DNA from: CAZMVY01 sp964569765
GTDB taxonomy: Bacteria; Planctomycetota; Phycisphaerae; UBA1845; PWPN01
Direction of reading: 5' to 3'
Assembly (NCBI GenBank): GCA_964569765.1
Contig: CAZMVY010000047.1
Coordinates: 1-23,357, forward strand
Length of the DNA stretch: 23,357 nt
Shown piece by piece: positions 15,460 through 22,694 of this stretch. Each line of letters begins with the position of its first letter. The first letter of the stretch is position 1. A program made the translations under genes and the position numbers. Under the pieces are notes generated by a model, which made no database searches, had not been told where the DNA came from, and worked only from the letters and a program-made list of their open reading frames with translations.

Positions 15460-16095
15460 ATGAACGTGCCTGCTAACGTACACGTGATTTCGCATCCGCT
15501 GATCCAGGAGAAGCTTACGTACGCACGGGACAAGCGCGTCGATCACCAGGGGTTCCGGCGATACCTCTCGGAGATCGCCGCCCTGATGGTCTTCGAGTTG
15601 ACGCGGGATTACCCGGTCGAGCCGGTGGAGGTAGATACGCCGCTGGCGCAGGCGGTGGGCGCGCGTCTGGCGGCGGACATCACGGTGGTTCCCGTTCTCC
15701 GTGCGGGCCTCGGGATGGCCGACGGGGTCCTTTCGCTGATTCCCAGCGCCCGGGTCGGCCACCTGGGAATCTATCGGGACGAAACCTCGCTCGAACCGGT
15801 GGTGTATTATAATAAGCTGCCTCCGGACGTGGCCGACACGGATGTGATCATCGTCGATCCGATGCTGGCGACCGGGGGTTCGCTCACGGTGGCGATCGCC
15901 GCGATCAAGCGGATGGGCGCGACGCGGATCAAGCTTCTATGCCTTGTGGCCTCGCCGGAGGGCATTCGCCGCGTGGTTGCGGAGCACCCGGACGTGCCGA
16001 TTTACACGGCGGCCATCGACCAGAGGCTGGACCGGGACGGGTACATCGTTCCCGGCCTCGGCGACGCCGGTGACAGGCTGTTCGGAACCCGATGA
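15460..16095 (+). CDS. upp: uracil phosphoribosyltransferase
   Basis: This 211-residue cytoplasmic enzyme makes UMP from uracil and PRPP (pyrimidine salvage). The length matches the family (about 208). Family motifs run from HPLIQEKLTYARDK at 12-25, through VVPVLRAGLGMADGVLSLIP at 76-95, to the PRPP loop VIIVDPMLATGGSLTVAI at 129-146 and the uracil-binding C terminus DGYIVPGLGDAGDRLFGT at 193-210. I chose ATG 15460 because the family starts just before the HPL motif; the upstream in-frame ATG at 15415 would add a basic, low-quality leader. Only 13 bases separate its stop from the sppA start, so the two are probably co-transcribed. Confidence 0.97.
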   Translation: MNVPANVHVISHPLIQEKLTYARDKRVDHQGFRRYLSEIAALMVFELTRDYPVEPVEVDTPLAQAVGARLAADITVVPVLRAGLGMADGVLSLIPSARVGHLGIYRDETSLEPVVYYNKLPPDVADTDVIIVDPMLATGGSLTVAIAAIKRMGATRIKLLCLVASPEGIRRVVAEHPDVPIYTAAIDQRLDRDGYIVPGLGDAGDRLFGTR

Positions 16096-16108
16096 GGAGA
16101 CGCTGACC

Positions 16109-18019
16109 ATGAGAATCAGGCACGGATTGGGCGGGACGATGCTGGTTGCCGCGCTGGCGCTGGCGCCGACGCCGGCCTGGGGTGCAAAGGCGGACGCCGC
16201 ATCCCCGAAGGCGGGCGAGCGGAAAAACACGACCGCAAAGGCGGCGGATGCCGTGGAGGCCGTGCGGAAGATCGCCGAATTCCGTCTGGGCGGATGGATC
16301 ACCGAGTCGCCCCCGCCCGACCTCTTCACGTTCAGCTTCGACGAGGAGCGCCCGCACGCGCTCAAGGATCTTCTCCAGCGCCTTAAGAAGGCCCGCGAGG
16401 ATTCCGACGTGGTAGCGGTGGCCCTGACCATCGAGCAACCCGAGATGGGCTGGGCGCAGATGCAGGAACTGCGTCAGGCGCTGCTCGGGTTGCGGGCGGC
16501 CGACAAGGACGTGTACTGTCACGTCGAGTCCCTGACGGCCGGCATGTACGTGCTGGCCTCGGCGGCGACCCGGCTGTCGATCGTGCCCACGGGGGAGATC
16601 GATCTGGCGGGCCTCTACGGCGAGAGCCCGTACATCAAGAAGCTGCTGGACCGGATTCACGTCGAGGCCGATTTCGAGCACATCGGCGCGTACAAGTCCG
16701 CCGCCGAGGCGCTGACGCGCGAAGGGCCGTCCGAGCCGGCCCGCGAAGAGATGAACTGGCTTTTCGACGATCTCTTCGCGCAATTGGTGGATGGCGTGGC
16801 GAAGAACCGCGACCTTTCGCCGGAGCGGGTCCGGGCGCTCATTGACGAAGGGCCGTACTCCGCCGAACGCGCGTTGCAGGTGAAGCTTGTGGACGCGGTC
16901 GAGTATCGCGACGACTTCCTCCGGGAGATCGAGCGGAAGTTCGGGAAGTCCGCGAAGCTCACGAAGAACTACGGCGGGAAGAAGGGCCCGGACATCGACT
17001 TCTCCAATCCGTTTGCGATCTTCAAGGTCCTCGGCGAAATGATGCGGGGAGCGGAGGAAGGCGAAAAGCCCGCGATCGGCATTGTGTATGTGGACGGCAT
17101 GATCGTCAGCGGCAGGAGCGAGGACGGGCTCCTGGGCAGCCGGACGGCCGGCAGCACGACGATCCGCGCCGCCCTGGACAAAGCGCGCAAGGACGAGAAG
17201 ATCAAGGCCGTCGTGCTCCGCGTGGATTCGCCGGGCGGCTCGGCGCTGGCCAGCGAGGTCATGTGGCATGCGGCACGGCAATGCGCGAAGGCCAAGCCGC
17301 TGGTCGTATCCATGGGCGACGTGGCCGCGAGCGGGGGCTACTACGTGAGCGTCGCCGCCGACACGATCTTCGCCGACCCCGGCACCATTACCGGTTCGAT
17401 CGGTGTGGTGGGCGGAAAGATCGTCACCAAGGGCCTCTGGGACTGGGCGGGCGTCTCATTCCATGAGATCAAGCGCGGCCGGAATGCCGATCTGGGCAAC
17501 ACGAACCGCAAGTGGGATGATCGGGAGCGGGCCATCATCGTCCAGCGGATGAAGGAAGTGTACGACGTCTTCACCGGGCATGTGAAGGAGTCCCGCGGCA
17601 AGCGGCTCAAGGACGACATCGAGAAGCTGGCCGGCGGCCGCGTGTACACCGGGCAGTTGGCCCTGGCCAACGGGCTGATCGACCGCATCGGCGGGCTGGA
17701 CGACGCGATCCGGTTCGCCGCCGACGAAGCGAACCTCGCCGAATACGACATCCGCGTACTGCCCAAGCCCAAGACGTTTCTCGATCTGTTCATGAAGGGG
17801 CTCGGTGCGGATGAGGACGACGACAATGCGAGCGCGGCGGCTTCTTCGTGGCCGGTTGCCGCTCCGGGCCTGGAGATGCTCGCCCCGGTGCTCAAGCCGC
17901 TCGGTCCCGCGCGGGCCCGGATGATCGCACGGTTTCTGATGCGGGTGGACCTGCTCGGCCGCGAGCGCGTGCTGACGGTCCTGCCGGCGGAGATGCTGAT
18001 CGGCGGGATGCGATGGTAA
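16109..18019 (+). CDS. sppA: signal peptide peptidase SppA, 67K type
   Basis: This 636-residue S49 serine protease degrades cleaved signal peptides in or at the membrane. It has an export signal (MRIRHGLGGTMLVAALALAPTPAWG) and two tandem S49 domains. The N-terminal one (about 50-270) supplies the catalytic Lys196 in FEHIGAYKSAAEALTREG; the C-terminal one (about 320-530) supplies the nucleophile Ser408 in VVSMGDVAASGGYYVS, after VVLRVDSPGGSALASEV. This Lys/Ser split across two domains is the E. coli SppA arrangement. A C-terminal extension of about 100 residues (acidic ADEDDDN, then a hydrophobic-basic tail) has no motif I know. GAGGAG precedes ATG 16109. It follows upp closely and converges with rnpA. 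Confidence 0.95.
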   Translation: MRIRHGLGGTMLVAALALAPTPAWGAKADAASPKAGERKNTTAKAADAVEAVRKIAEFRLGGWITESPPPDLFTFSFDEERPHALKDLLQRLKKAREDSDVVAVALTIEQPEMGWAQMQELRQALLGLRAADKDVYCHVESLTAGMYVLASAATRLSIVPTGEIDLAGLYGESPYIKKLLDRIHVEADFEHIGAYKSAAEALTREGPSEPAREEMNWLFDDLFAQLVDGVAKNRDLSPERVRALIDEGPYSAERALQVKLVDAVEYRDDFLREIERKFGKSAKLTKNYGGKKGPDIDFSNPFAIFKVLGEMMRGAEEGEKPAIGIVYVDGMIVSGRSEDGLLGSRTAGSTTIRAALDKARKDEKIKAVVLRVDSPGGSALASEVMWHAARQCAKAKPLVVSMGDVAASGGYYVSVAADTIFADPGTITGSIGVVGGKIVTKGLWDWAGVSFHEIKRGRNADLGNTNRKWDDRERAIIVQRMKEVYDVFTGHVKESRGKRLKDDIEKLAGGRVYTGQLALANGLIDRIGGLDDAIRFAADEANLAEYDIRVLPKPKTFLDLFMKGLGADEDDDNASAAASSWPVAAPGLEMLAPVLKPLGPARARMIARFLMRVDLLGRERVLTVLPAEMLIGGMRW

Positions 18020-18021
18020 AC

Positions 18022-18056
18022 GCCGCCGCCCCCGCGCCGGGGGAAGGGCCGGCGGC
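18022..18056. terminator. nested GC hairpin downstream of sppA
   Basis: CCCCC at 18029-18033 pairs with GGGGG at 18039-18043 around a GCGCC loop, and outside it GCCGCC (18022-18027) pairs with GGCGGC (18051-18056). It starts two bases after the sppA stop in the gap between convergent sppA and rnpA. There is no T-tract. In DNA this GC-rich, such pairing also arises by chance. Confidence 0.3.
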
Positions 18057-18163
18057 CTGCCTGCATCGCGGTCGCCGTTGCGGCGCGGGCGGCTGGGAAC
18101 GAACCTGACTCTCCAACCGAAGGCGGCACGATCGCCGTACGGCGCAAAGAATCGGCGAGGCGG

Positions 18164-18538
18164 TCAAGTGCGGTCCATCAGGCGAGCGACCGCCTGCGGG
18201 ATCAGTCTCCTGAGGGAGGCGGCTATCTCATCGAGGCCGGCCCGGCTCGCCTCCGGCCGGGGACGTACAACGACATCGCAGCCCGCCGGCCAGTTTTCCT
18301 GATTCAGGCGAAAGGCCTCGCGCACGAGCCGTTTGAAGCGGTTTCGCTTCACGGCCTTGCCGAACCGGCGGTTGACCACCACGCCCAGCCGCATGGCCTC
18401 GCCGTCGTTGCGGCACGCGTGAACGACGAGCCGGTCATCCGAGACGGCGCAGCGCGCGGCAAAGACACGGCTGAACGCTCGCCGGGTCTTCAGCCGCCGG
18501 TCGCGGCCGAATCGAAAGCCGCGGGTCGTCTTGTGCAT
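18164..18538 (-). CDS. rnpA: ribonuclease P protein component
   Basis: This 124-residue basic protein is the protein subunit of RNase P, which matures tRNA 5' ends with the catalytic RNA. The length matches the family (about 110-130). The RNR signature GKAVKRNRFKRLVREAFR lies at 60-77, preceded by FGRDRRLKTRRAFSRVF and RLGVVVNRRFG. No strong ribosome binding site lies before ATG 18538. In most bacteria rnpA directly follows rpmH and precedes yidD/yidC. Here the 65 bases upstream contain no rpmH, and the downstream neighbour is a convergent sppA. It lies last in a leftward run of four genes. Confidence 0.95.
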   Translation of the reverse strand: MHKTTRGFRFGRDRRLKTRRAFSRVFAARCAVSDDRLVVHACRNDGEAMRLGVVVNRRFGKAVKRNRFKRLVREAFRLNQENWPAGCDVVVRPRPEASRAGLDEIAASLRRLIPQAVARLMDRT

Positions 18539-18603
18539 GGCCGCATTCTACCACGCTTCGGCCAACGAGCGCGGTCGCTCCGGGGACCGTGACGGGAGAC
18601 GAA

Positions 18604-20163
18604 TCACCGCCGGGAAGCCGGCGCACGCAGGATCCACACGGCGTGGGGTGGCAGCACGAACGGCGACGCCGTAAGCTCGATTGGCTGGTCGGCAATCAGT
18701 TCGCGGGCCCGGCCGGTCAGTGTCGCGCCGTGATACCGCAGGGACACGGACAATGGCGTCTGCGCGAGGTTGGCCAGGTACACCAGGCACTCGCCCGGTC
18801 CGGTCCAGGCCGTCTCGCTTCGCAGGCCGCGGATCAGGCCGCCGTTCGGCGAGACCGGCACCGCCTGCCCGGCGAGAATGGTCCCGCGATCGCGCAGACC
18901 CAGGACGTAGTCGCGTACGCGTTCCAACGAATCCTCACCGACCTCCATGTCGAACCGGATCGCGCCGGGGCCGGAGCGCGGAACTTCACTGAGGCACCGC
19001 CCCACAGCCAGGAGCACGCCGCCGGCTTCCCGATAGCGGCGGATTCCTTCGCGGATTTCCGCCGGGACGCCGTCCAGGCCGACCAGGATAAGTACTCTGT
19101 ATCGTCCGCCGTGGTCGCTGCCGTGGAGGGCGTCGGGCGAGAGGACATCCACGGGCACCTGAGCATCCGCGAGGGGCTCGCAGGCTGCGCGCAGGAGCGG
19201 GCCGGCGCGGCCCCGCTGCGTCGTAGCGGTCGCCGGGCTGCCGGGCGGCGAGGCCGTTTCCGGAAGATCGAGACCGTCAGTCCATCGGCCCGCCGTGCTT
19301 GATGGTATGACCACCGCCACATCCGTCGGTGCCGGGAAGCATCGAATTTCGCGGCCAAGGCGGAGGAAATCCAGGTTGCAGTGCGCTGCCGCCTCAATGA
19401 GCCAGGGTTGCGACCATGCGCGATCGATCGGGAAGAGCATCTGCCGGCGGCCGCTGAGTGCCCGCCGCCACAAAGTTGTGCGCCATGCGGCGACAGTCTC
19501 GGCGCTGCAATCACCGCCCGGCACCGAGAGCAGGGTTCCGCCCGCTGCGCCCGGGTGGCCGGAAGGCGCGGTCGCCGGATCGACGCGGCGGTAGGCCATG
19601 CCGAGAAACGCGGCCCGGTCGCTCAGGATGCCGGCCGTGTCCGCCGTGATGCCCGGGCGGGCGTCCATGAAGCGCTTGGCGCCCAGACACGCGACAAGAT
19701 CAACGGCGGCGGCGGGTCCATGTCCTACCGGGCACGGGGCCGACACTAGCCATGTCATTGGGGCCTCGTCGGGCGGGGTTGCGGGGGCCGGCGCGTTACG
19801 ATCCAGCGGTGAACCCGAACGCACGCGGGCGAGGGCGGCCCGGGACCAGCCAATCAACGCGGGGGCATCCGGCGCATCCTTTAGTGCCCGCTCGGTGGCG
19901 ATCAGACATGCGATTGTGGTCCGCGTGTACGGGGCGTCGGCGTAGCGGAAAAACAGATGCGTTCGCAGATCGTTACCCACACGGTACGGTGCGAGCGCTG
20001 CATGGAGTCGGGCAGCGGCCGTGCCCCAATCAGCCGCATCGCCGTTCCGGGCGGCCGTCGGCGAGGCGGCGGAAAGCCCCTGCGTTACCGGCGGCTGCGC
20101 GTGGGCAGTGCCCCACAGGACGAGCCCGGCCGCGAGAACCATTCGAGGAGCGGAGCCGATCAT
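18604..20163 (-). CDS. secreted GH42-like protein, probably degenerate, with trimerisation-like domain
   Basis: This 519-residue exported protein (signal MIGSAPRMVLAAGLVLWGTAHA) is a lineage-type protein I cannot assign with certainty. The middle part, from WRTTLWRRALSGRRQMLFPI to AHCNLDFLRLGREIR, recalls the end of the GH42 beta-galactosidase barrel. The segment YRVLILVGLDGVPAEIREGI followed by YREAGGVLLAVG resembles the GATase-like GH42 trimerisation domain. The last ~70 residues (VYLANLAQTPLSVSLRYHGA, FVLPPHAVWIL) look like a glycosidase C-terminal beta-sandwich. No complete TIM-barrel catalytic region is evident, so enzymatic activity is doubtful. I chose ATG 20163 because it overlaps the upstream stop as ATGA, implying translational coupling; an in-frame ATG at 20175 also exists. 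rnpA follows after 65 bases. Confidence 0.55.
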   Translation of the reverse strand: MIGSAPRMVLAAGLVLWGTAHAQPPVTQGLSAASPTAARNGDAADWGTAAARLHAALAPYRVGNDLRTHLFFRYADAPYTRTTIACLIATERALKDAPDAPALIGWSRAALARVRSGSPLDRNAPAPATPPDEAPMTWLVSAPCPVGHGPAAAVDLVACLGAKRFMDARPGITADTAGILSDRAAFLGMAYRRVDPATAPSGHPGAAGGTLLSVPGGDCSAETVAAWRTTLWRRALSGRRQMLFPIDRAWSQPWLIEAAAHCNLDFLRLGREIRCFPAPTDVAVVIPSSTAGRWTDGLDLPETASPPGSPATATTQRGRAGPLLRAACEPLADAQVPVDVLSPDALHGSDHGGRYRVLILVGLDGVPAEIREGIRRYREAGGVLLAVGRCLSEVPRSGPGAIRFDMEVGEDSLERVRDYVLGLRDRGTILAGQAVPVSPNGGLIRGLRSETAWTGPGECLVYLANLAQTPLSVSLRYHGATLTGRARELIADQPIELTASPFVLPPHAVWILRAPASRR

Positions 20164-20765
20164 CGAAGCCACCATTTCGTACTGGGCGGTCGATCGGTGC
20201 TCACCGGCGCGGACGACTCGGCCGCCTGGACGGGCAGTGTTGCCGCCAGATCGATCAATCGCTGCCGGGCGAACAAATGCGGGTGGTCGCGGAATCGCCG
20301 GAGTGTCTCAGCGCTGAAGAACGCGGCGACCGGCGGGATGTCGCTGTCCGCCGGGTAGAAACGCAGCGCCTCCATAAGGCATTGTCCCGCTTCGAGCCGT
20401 ACGGCCCGCGCGAGCGCTTTGTCGGAAAGCTTCTCGGCGGCCTCCAGGGCGATGCGATATAGCGTCAGCCACTGGCCCGGGTCGAGCAGCTCGGACGGGT
20501 GCTGCGTCGCGTTGATTACGACGGGAATCCTGGCGACGGTTTCGGGTCGAAGATCGACCTCCGCCGGCGCGGCGAACTGCAGCTCGGATTCCTCGCCGCA
20601 TCCTTCGCAAAGGGTCCGGACGCGCAGGCGCCGGGAGGCGCCGTCGCCCGCCTCGAAGGACTGGATGATGAGCAGCCCGAGCGTCGAGCAGGCCCGGCAT
20701 GGGAGCATGGCGGCATACAGATGCGCCTCGGTCAGGCTGTGGACCGTTCGCTCAGGATCCGTCAT
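20160..20765 (-). CDS. hypothetical zinc-ribbon protein with helical C-terminal region
   Basis: This 201-residue protein, apparently cytoplasmic, belongs to no family I recognise. Two CxxC pairs, LPCRAC (Cys23, Cys26) and LCEGC (Cys53, Cys56), separated by a hydrophobic strand segment, form a likely four-Cys zinc ribbon. The part from about 95 to 175 is helical (WLTLYRIALEAAEKLSDKAL, LEAGQCLMEALRFYP, SAETLRRFRDHPHLFARQRL) and looks like a TPR-like or helical-hairpin region. No signal peptide is present. The last four bases overlap the start of the GH42-like gene (ATGA), and 39 bases separate its start from the stop of the upstream lipoprotein gene, so these three are likely one transcript. 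The start at 20765 has no obvious ribosome binding site and may be wrong by a few codons. Confidence 0.65.
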   Translation of the reverse strand: MTDPERTVHSLTEAHLYAAMLPCRACSTLGLLIIQSFEAGDGASRRLRVRTLCEGCGEESELQFAAPAEVDLRPETVARIPVVINATQHPSELLDPGQWLTLYRIALEAAEKLSDKALARAVRLEAGQCLMEALRFYPADSDIPPVAAFFSAETLRRFRDHPHLFARQRLIDLAATLPVQAAESSAPVSTDRPPSTKWWLR

Positions 20766-20804
20766 GGAAGCGCCGTACCATACCCCAAACCCACCACATG
20801 TTTC

Positions 20805-21899
20805 TCACTGCCGGCCGAGCGATTCCTCGAGCGTCGGCGCCTCGTTATTCGGATCGCGTCCGGACCGGGTCTCGCCCGGGCTTCGCCCGGGCGTCCGGGG
20901 GGCGGGGGGGCTGTCCCCCGACGGCACCGGCTCGGCCGGATTGGTGGGCCGGGCCGGTTCAGCCGGATTGACGGGCGCGGCCGGCTCCGGTGTCTCATTC
21001 GTCTTCTCCGTGGGCTCGGCCGCCGGCGGGGCGGTCCTGGCCGCTTCCATTGCGCGCTTCATGGCGGCCGCGACTTCCTTCATCACGTCGGCCGGCTGAA
21101 TCTCGTTCTTCTCCAACTTGTCGGCCACCTCGGCGAAGGCCTTGGCGGCGGCATCGTCCATGGTTGCGGCCGCCGCCACCTCCTCCGCCGCTGTGGGTAT
21201 GTTCGGCTCCCGGATGCGCCACTTGCCGTCGATGCGCTGGAGCTCGAACTTCTGCTCCGGTCCCTGCGCCCCCGCACGGACGACGGCCGTTGCCTTGTCC
21301 TCGCCGTCGGGTGTGACACCGGCCGCTTCCAGCCCCGTCGTCGGCACCCGGAGGGGGGCCTCCGTGCCATCCTCGGTCTTCAGGACGATGATGCCCTTCT
21401 CGTCCGGCTGGAGCTCTTTCGTTACGTCCGGGGCGGTTTCCTTGAGCGCGTTCTGCAGCCGCGTCAGGTTCTTCGCAAGGGCTGCCATCGGCACCGCGAG
21501 CTTGCGCATCGCAGCCTGCTGCTCCGGCACAAACATCGCGGCGGTCGCCTCGAAATTCCCGGCGTTGCTCAACTCCACGAACTGCTTCACGAGGGCCTCG
21601 GCGTCGGAGTCGTTCAGCACGATGGCCCGTGCGGCTTCGGCCGGTTGTGCCGCGCCCCGTTCCGCGCCGGCCTCCGCCGGATTGCCTGCCGGCCCACCGA
21701 TCTTCTTGAGGTAGCGCGAAGGCGGCACCGGCGGAAGACTGTCATCGTCGGGCCGGGCCAGCGAGACAGGCGGCAGTTCCTGCGAACCGTTGGAGAGGAC
21801 GTCGTTGAACCGCGGGGGAGGCTCGCTATCCTTGGAGCAGGCCCCGACGGCGGCCAACATCAGCAACGGAACGAACGAAACGATCAGAACACGTATCAT
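20805..21899 (-). CDS. lipoprotein with Pro/Ala-rich tail, function unknown
   Basis: This 364-residue predicted lipoprotein begins MIRVLIVSFVPLLMLAAVGAC with the likely lipidated Cys at 21. I prefer ATG 21899 to ATG 21905 because GAGGAG abuts the latter and is properly spaced from the former. After a Pro-rich linker, residues about 90-240 contain a segment that resembles an NTF2/SnoaL-like or DUF4878-type lipoprotein domain (DSDAEALVKQFVELSNAGNF, EATAAMFVPE, then strands ending FELQRIDGKWRIREP). A helical segment rich in Ala, Glu and Lys follows, and then a low-complexity tail (NPAEPARPTNPAEPVP) consistent with a flexible periplasmic stretch. The gene heads a leftward cluster with the zinc-ribbon gene. 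Confidence 0.75.
   Translation of the reverse strand: MIRVLIVSFVPLLMLAAVGACSKDSEPPPRFNDVLSNGSQELPPVSLARPDDDSLPPVPPSRYLKKIGGPAGNPAEAGAERGAAQPAEAARAIVLNDSDAEALVKQFVELSNAGNFEATAAMFVPEQQAAMRKLAVPMAALAKNLTRLQNALKETAPDVTKELQPDEKGIIVLKTEDGTEAPLRVPTTGLEAAGVTPDGEDKATAVVRAGAQGPEQKFELQRIDGKWRIREPNIPTAAEEVAAAATMDDAAAKAFAEVADKLEKNEIQPADVMKEVAAAMKRAMEAARTAPPAAEPTEKTNETPEPAAPVNPAEPARPTNPAEPVPSGDSPPAPRTPGRSPGETRSGRDPNNEAPTLEESLGRQ
20873..20893. repeat. 9-bp hairpin within the 3' end of the lipoprotein gene
   Basis: CGCCCGGGC at 20873-20881 and GCCCGGGCG at 20885-20893 form a perfect stem with a three-base loop. It lies about 70 bases before the lipoprotein stop, in the part coding for the low-complexity tail. 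Each arm contains the self-complementary CCCGGG. It could be a small inserted palindrome or an accident of the Pro/Gly/Arg-rich coding. Confidence 0.5.
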
Positions 21900-22044
21900 C
21901 GACATCTCCTCGGGCGAGCCAAAGTCAACGGGACCTCATGGAGGCCGGCGGGCCGATCGGCTGCGGCATTCATGGTCTTTGTTCCTGTCACTCTTCCGCC
22001 GACGGCGGAGCAATGATTCTACCCGGTCGGGCCGCCGAGGTGAA

Positions 22045-22515
22045 TCAGGGCATGACGAACTCGTGTTCCGGACGGCGGATGGTGAGAACCGGGCAGGAGG
22101 CCTTGCGAACGACCTTCTCGGCCGTGCCGCCGAGCAGCACGTGCCTCAGGGCGCCCCGGCCGTGCGTCGCCAGGACGATGAGGTCCATTTCTCTCTCGCG
22201 GGCGTACCGCACGATTTCCACGAACGGCCTGCCCAGGACGACCTTCCGGACGACCGGCACGGTGCAGTCCGCCAGGTGCCGCTCGGCGAACTCCTTCATC
22301 TGTGCCTCGGCCATCTGAAGCATCTCTTCCGGCGGGGGACCGACGGGAAGGCCCTCTCCGCTCATCCCGAGCCAGTACTGGTAGGCCTCATCCACTACGT
22401 GCAGGCAGTGCAATTCCGCCTTGTACTCCTGCGCGAACGACGTGGCGTACGGAAGTGCGTACAGCGAATGCTCGGAAAAATCCGTGGCGTACAGAATCCT
22501 GGCAAGGTGAATCAT
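22045..22515 (-). CDS. universal stress protein (UspA family)
   Basis: This 156-residue single-domain protein has the UspA alpha/beta fold. It starts IHLARILYATDFSEHSLYAL (Asp12 at the nucleotide site), has the strand ELHCLHVVDE at 34-43, and ends with DLIVLATHGR (111-120), a loop, and CPVLTIRR. Family members bind ATP or act as stress-linked signalling proteins. The usual G-2x-G-9x-G-(S/T) loop reads Ala117-2x-Gly119/120 region, then nine residues, then Gly-Gly at 129-130, so two positions differ and ATP binding is uncertain. GGGAGA precedes ATG 22515; an upstream in-frame ATG at 22635 would span the promoter region. A good promoter lies directly upstream (22553-22580). Confidence 0.92.
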   Translation of the reverse strand: MIHLARILYATDFSEHSLYALPYATSFAQEYKAELHCLHVVDEAYQYWLGMSGEGLPVGPPPEEMLQMAEAQMKEFAERHLADCTVPVVRKVVLGRPFVEIVRYAREREMDLIVLATHGRGALRHVLLGGTAEKVVRKASCPVLTIRRPEHEFVMP

Positions 22516-22552
22516 ACGCTCGGTCTCCCGCGAAGCTTCCCCGCGACGGTCT

Positions 22553-22580
22553 AGAATACGCCCCGGCCGGGCCGTTTCAA
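22553..22580 (-). promoter_or_regulatory. putative sigma70-like promoter of the universal stress gene
   Basis: On the minus strand, TTGAAA (22580-22575) and TATTCT (22558-22553) are separated by 16 bases, with the start codon about 38 bases beyond the -10. The -35 box matches the consensus at five of six positions and the -10 at four of six. Both boxes are AT-rich islands in GC-rich sequence. Confidence 0.5.
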
Positions 22581-22614
22581 CCCTGTCGCGTCGCACATGG
22601 GGGCGCGAGCGGGT

Positions 22615-22642
22615 TTGACCCTGTGTAACGGGCATCTATGAT
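22615..22642 (+). promoter_or_regulatory. putative sigma70-like promoter of lipA
   Basis: TTGACC at 22615-22620 and TATGAT at 22637-22642 are separated by 16 bases, each matching the consensus at five of six positions. The lipA GTG lies 52 bases downstream. It is back-to-back with the universal stress promoter; the two -35 boxes are 34 bases apart. Confidence 0.55.
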
Positions 22643-22694
22643 TGCCCGGCTCGTGTGTGCGGCGCGGGTAAAAAGGCAAACAGGAGCGCGTGCC

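Noticed and set aside
13659..15533. Upstream extension of the secreted hydrolase frame by 625 codons
   Set aside because: It overlaps the small secreted, transglutaminase-like and upp genes on the other strand, is rich in Arg/His/Pro, and the real start at 13658 has a signal peptide and a ribosome binding site.
20499..22016. Long plus-strand open frame opposite the lipoprotein and zinc-ribbon genes
   Set aside because: Antisense to two genes in consistent frames; product is Arg/Gly-rich with no motif.
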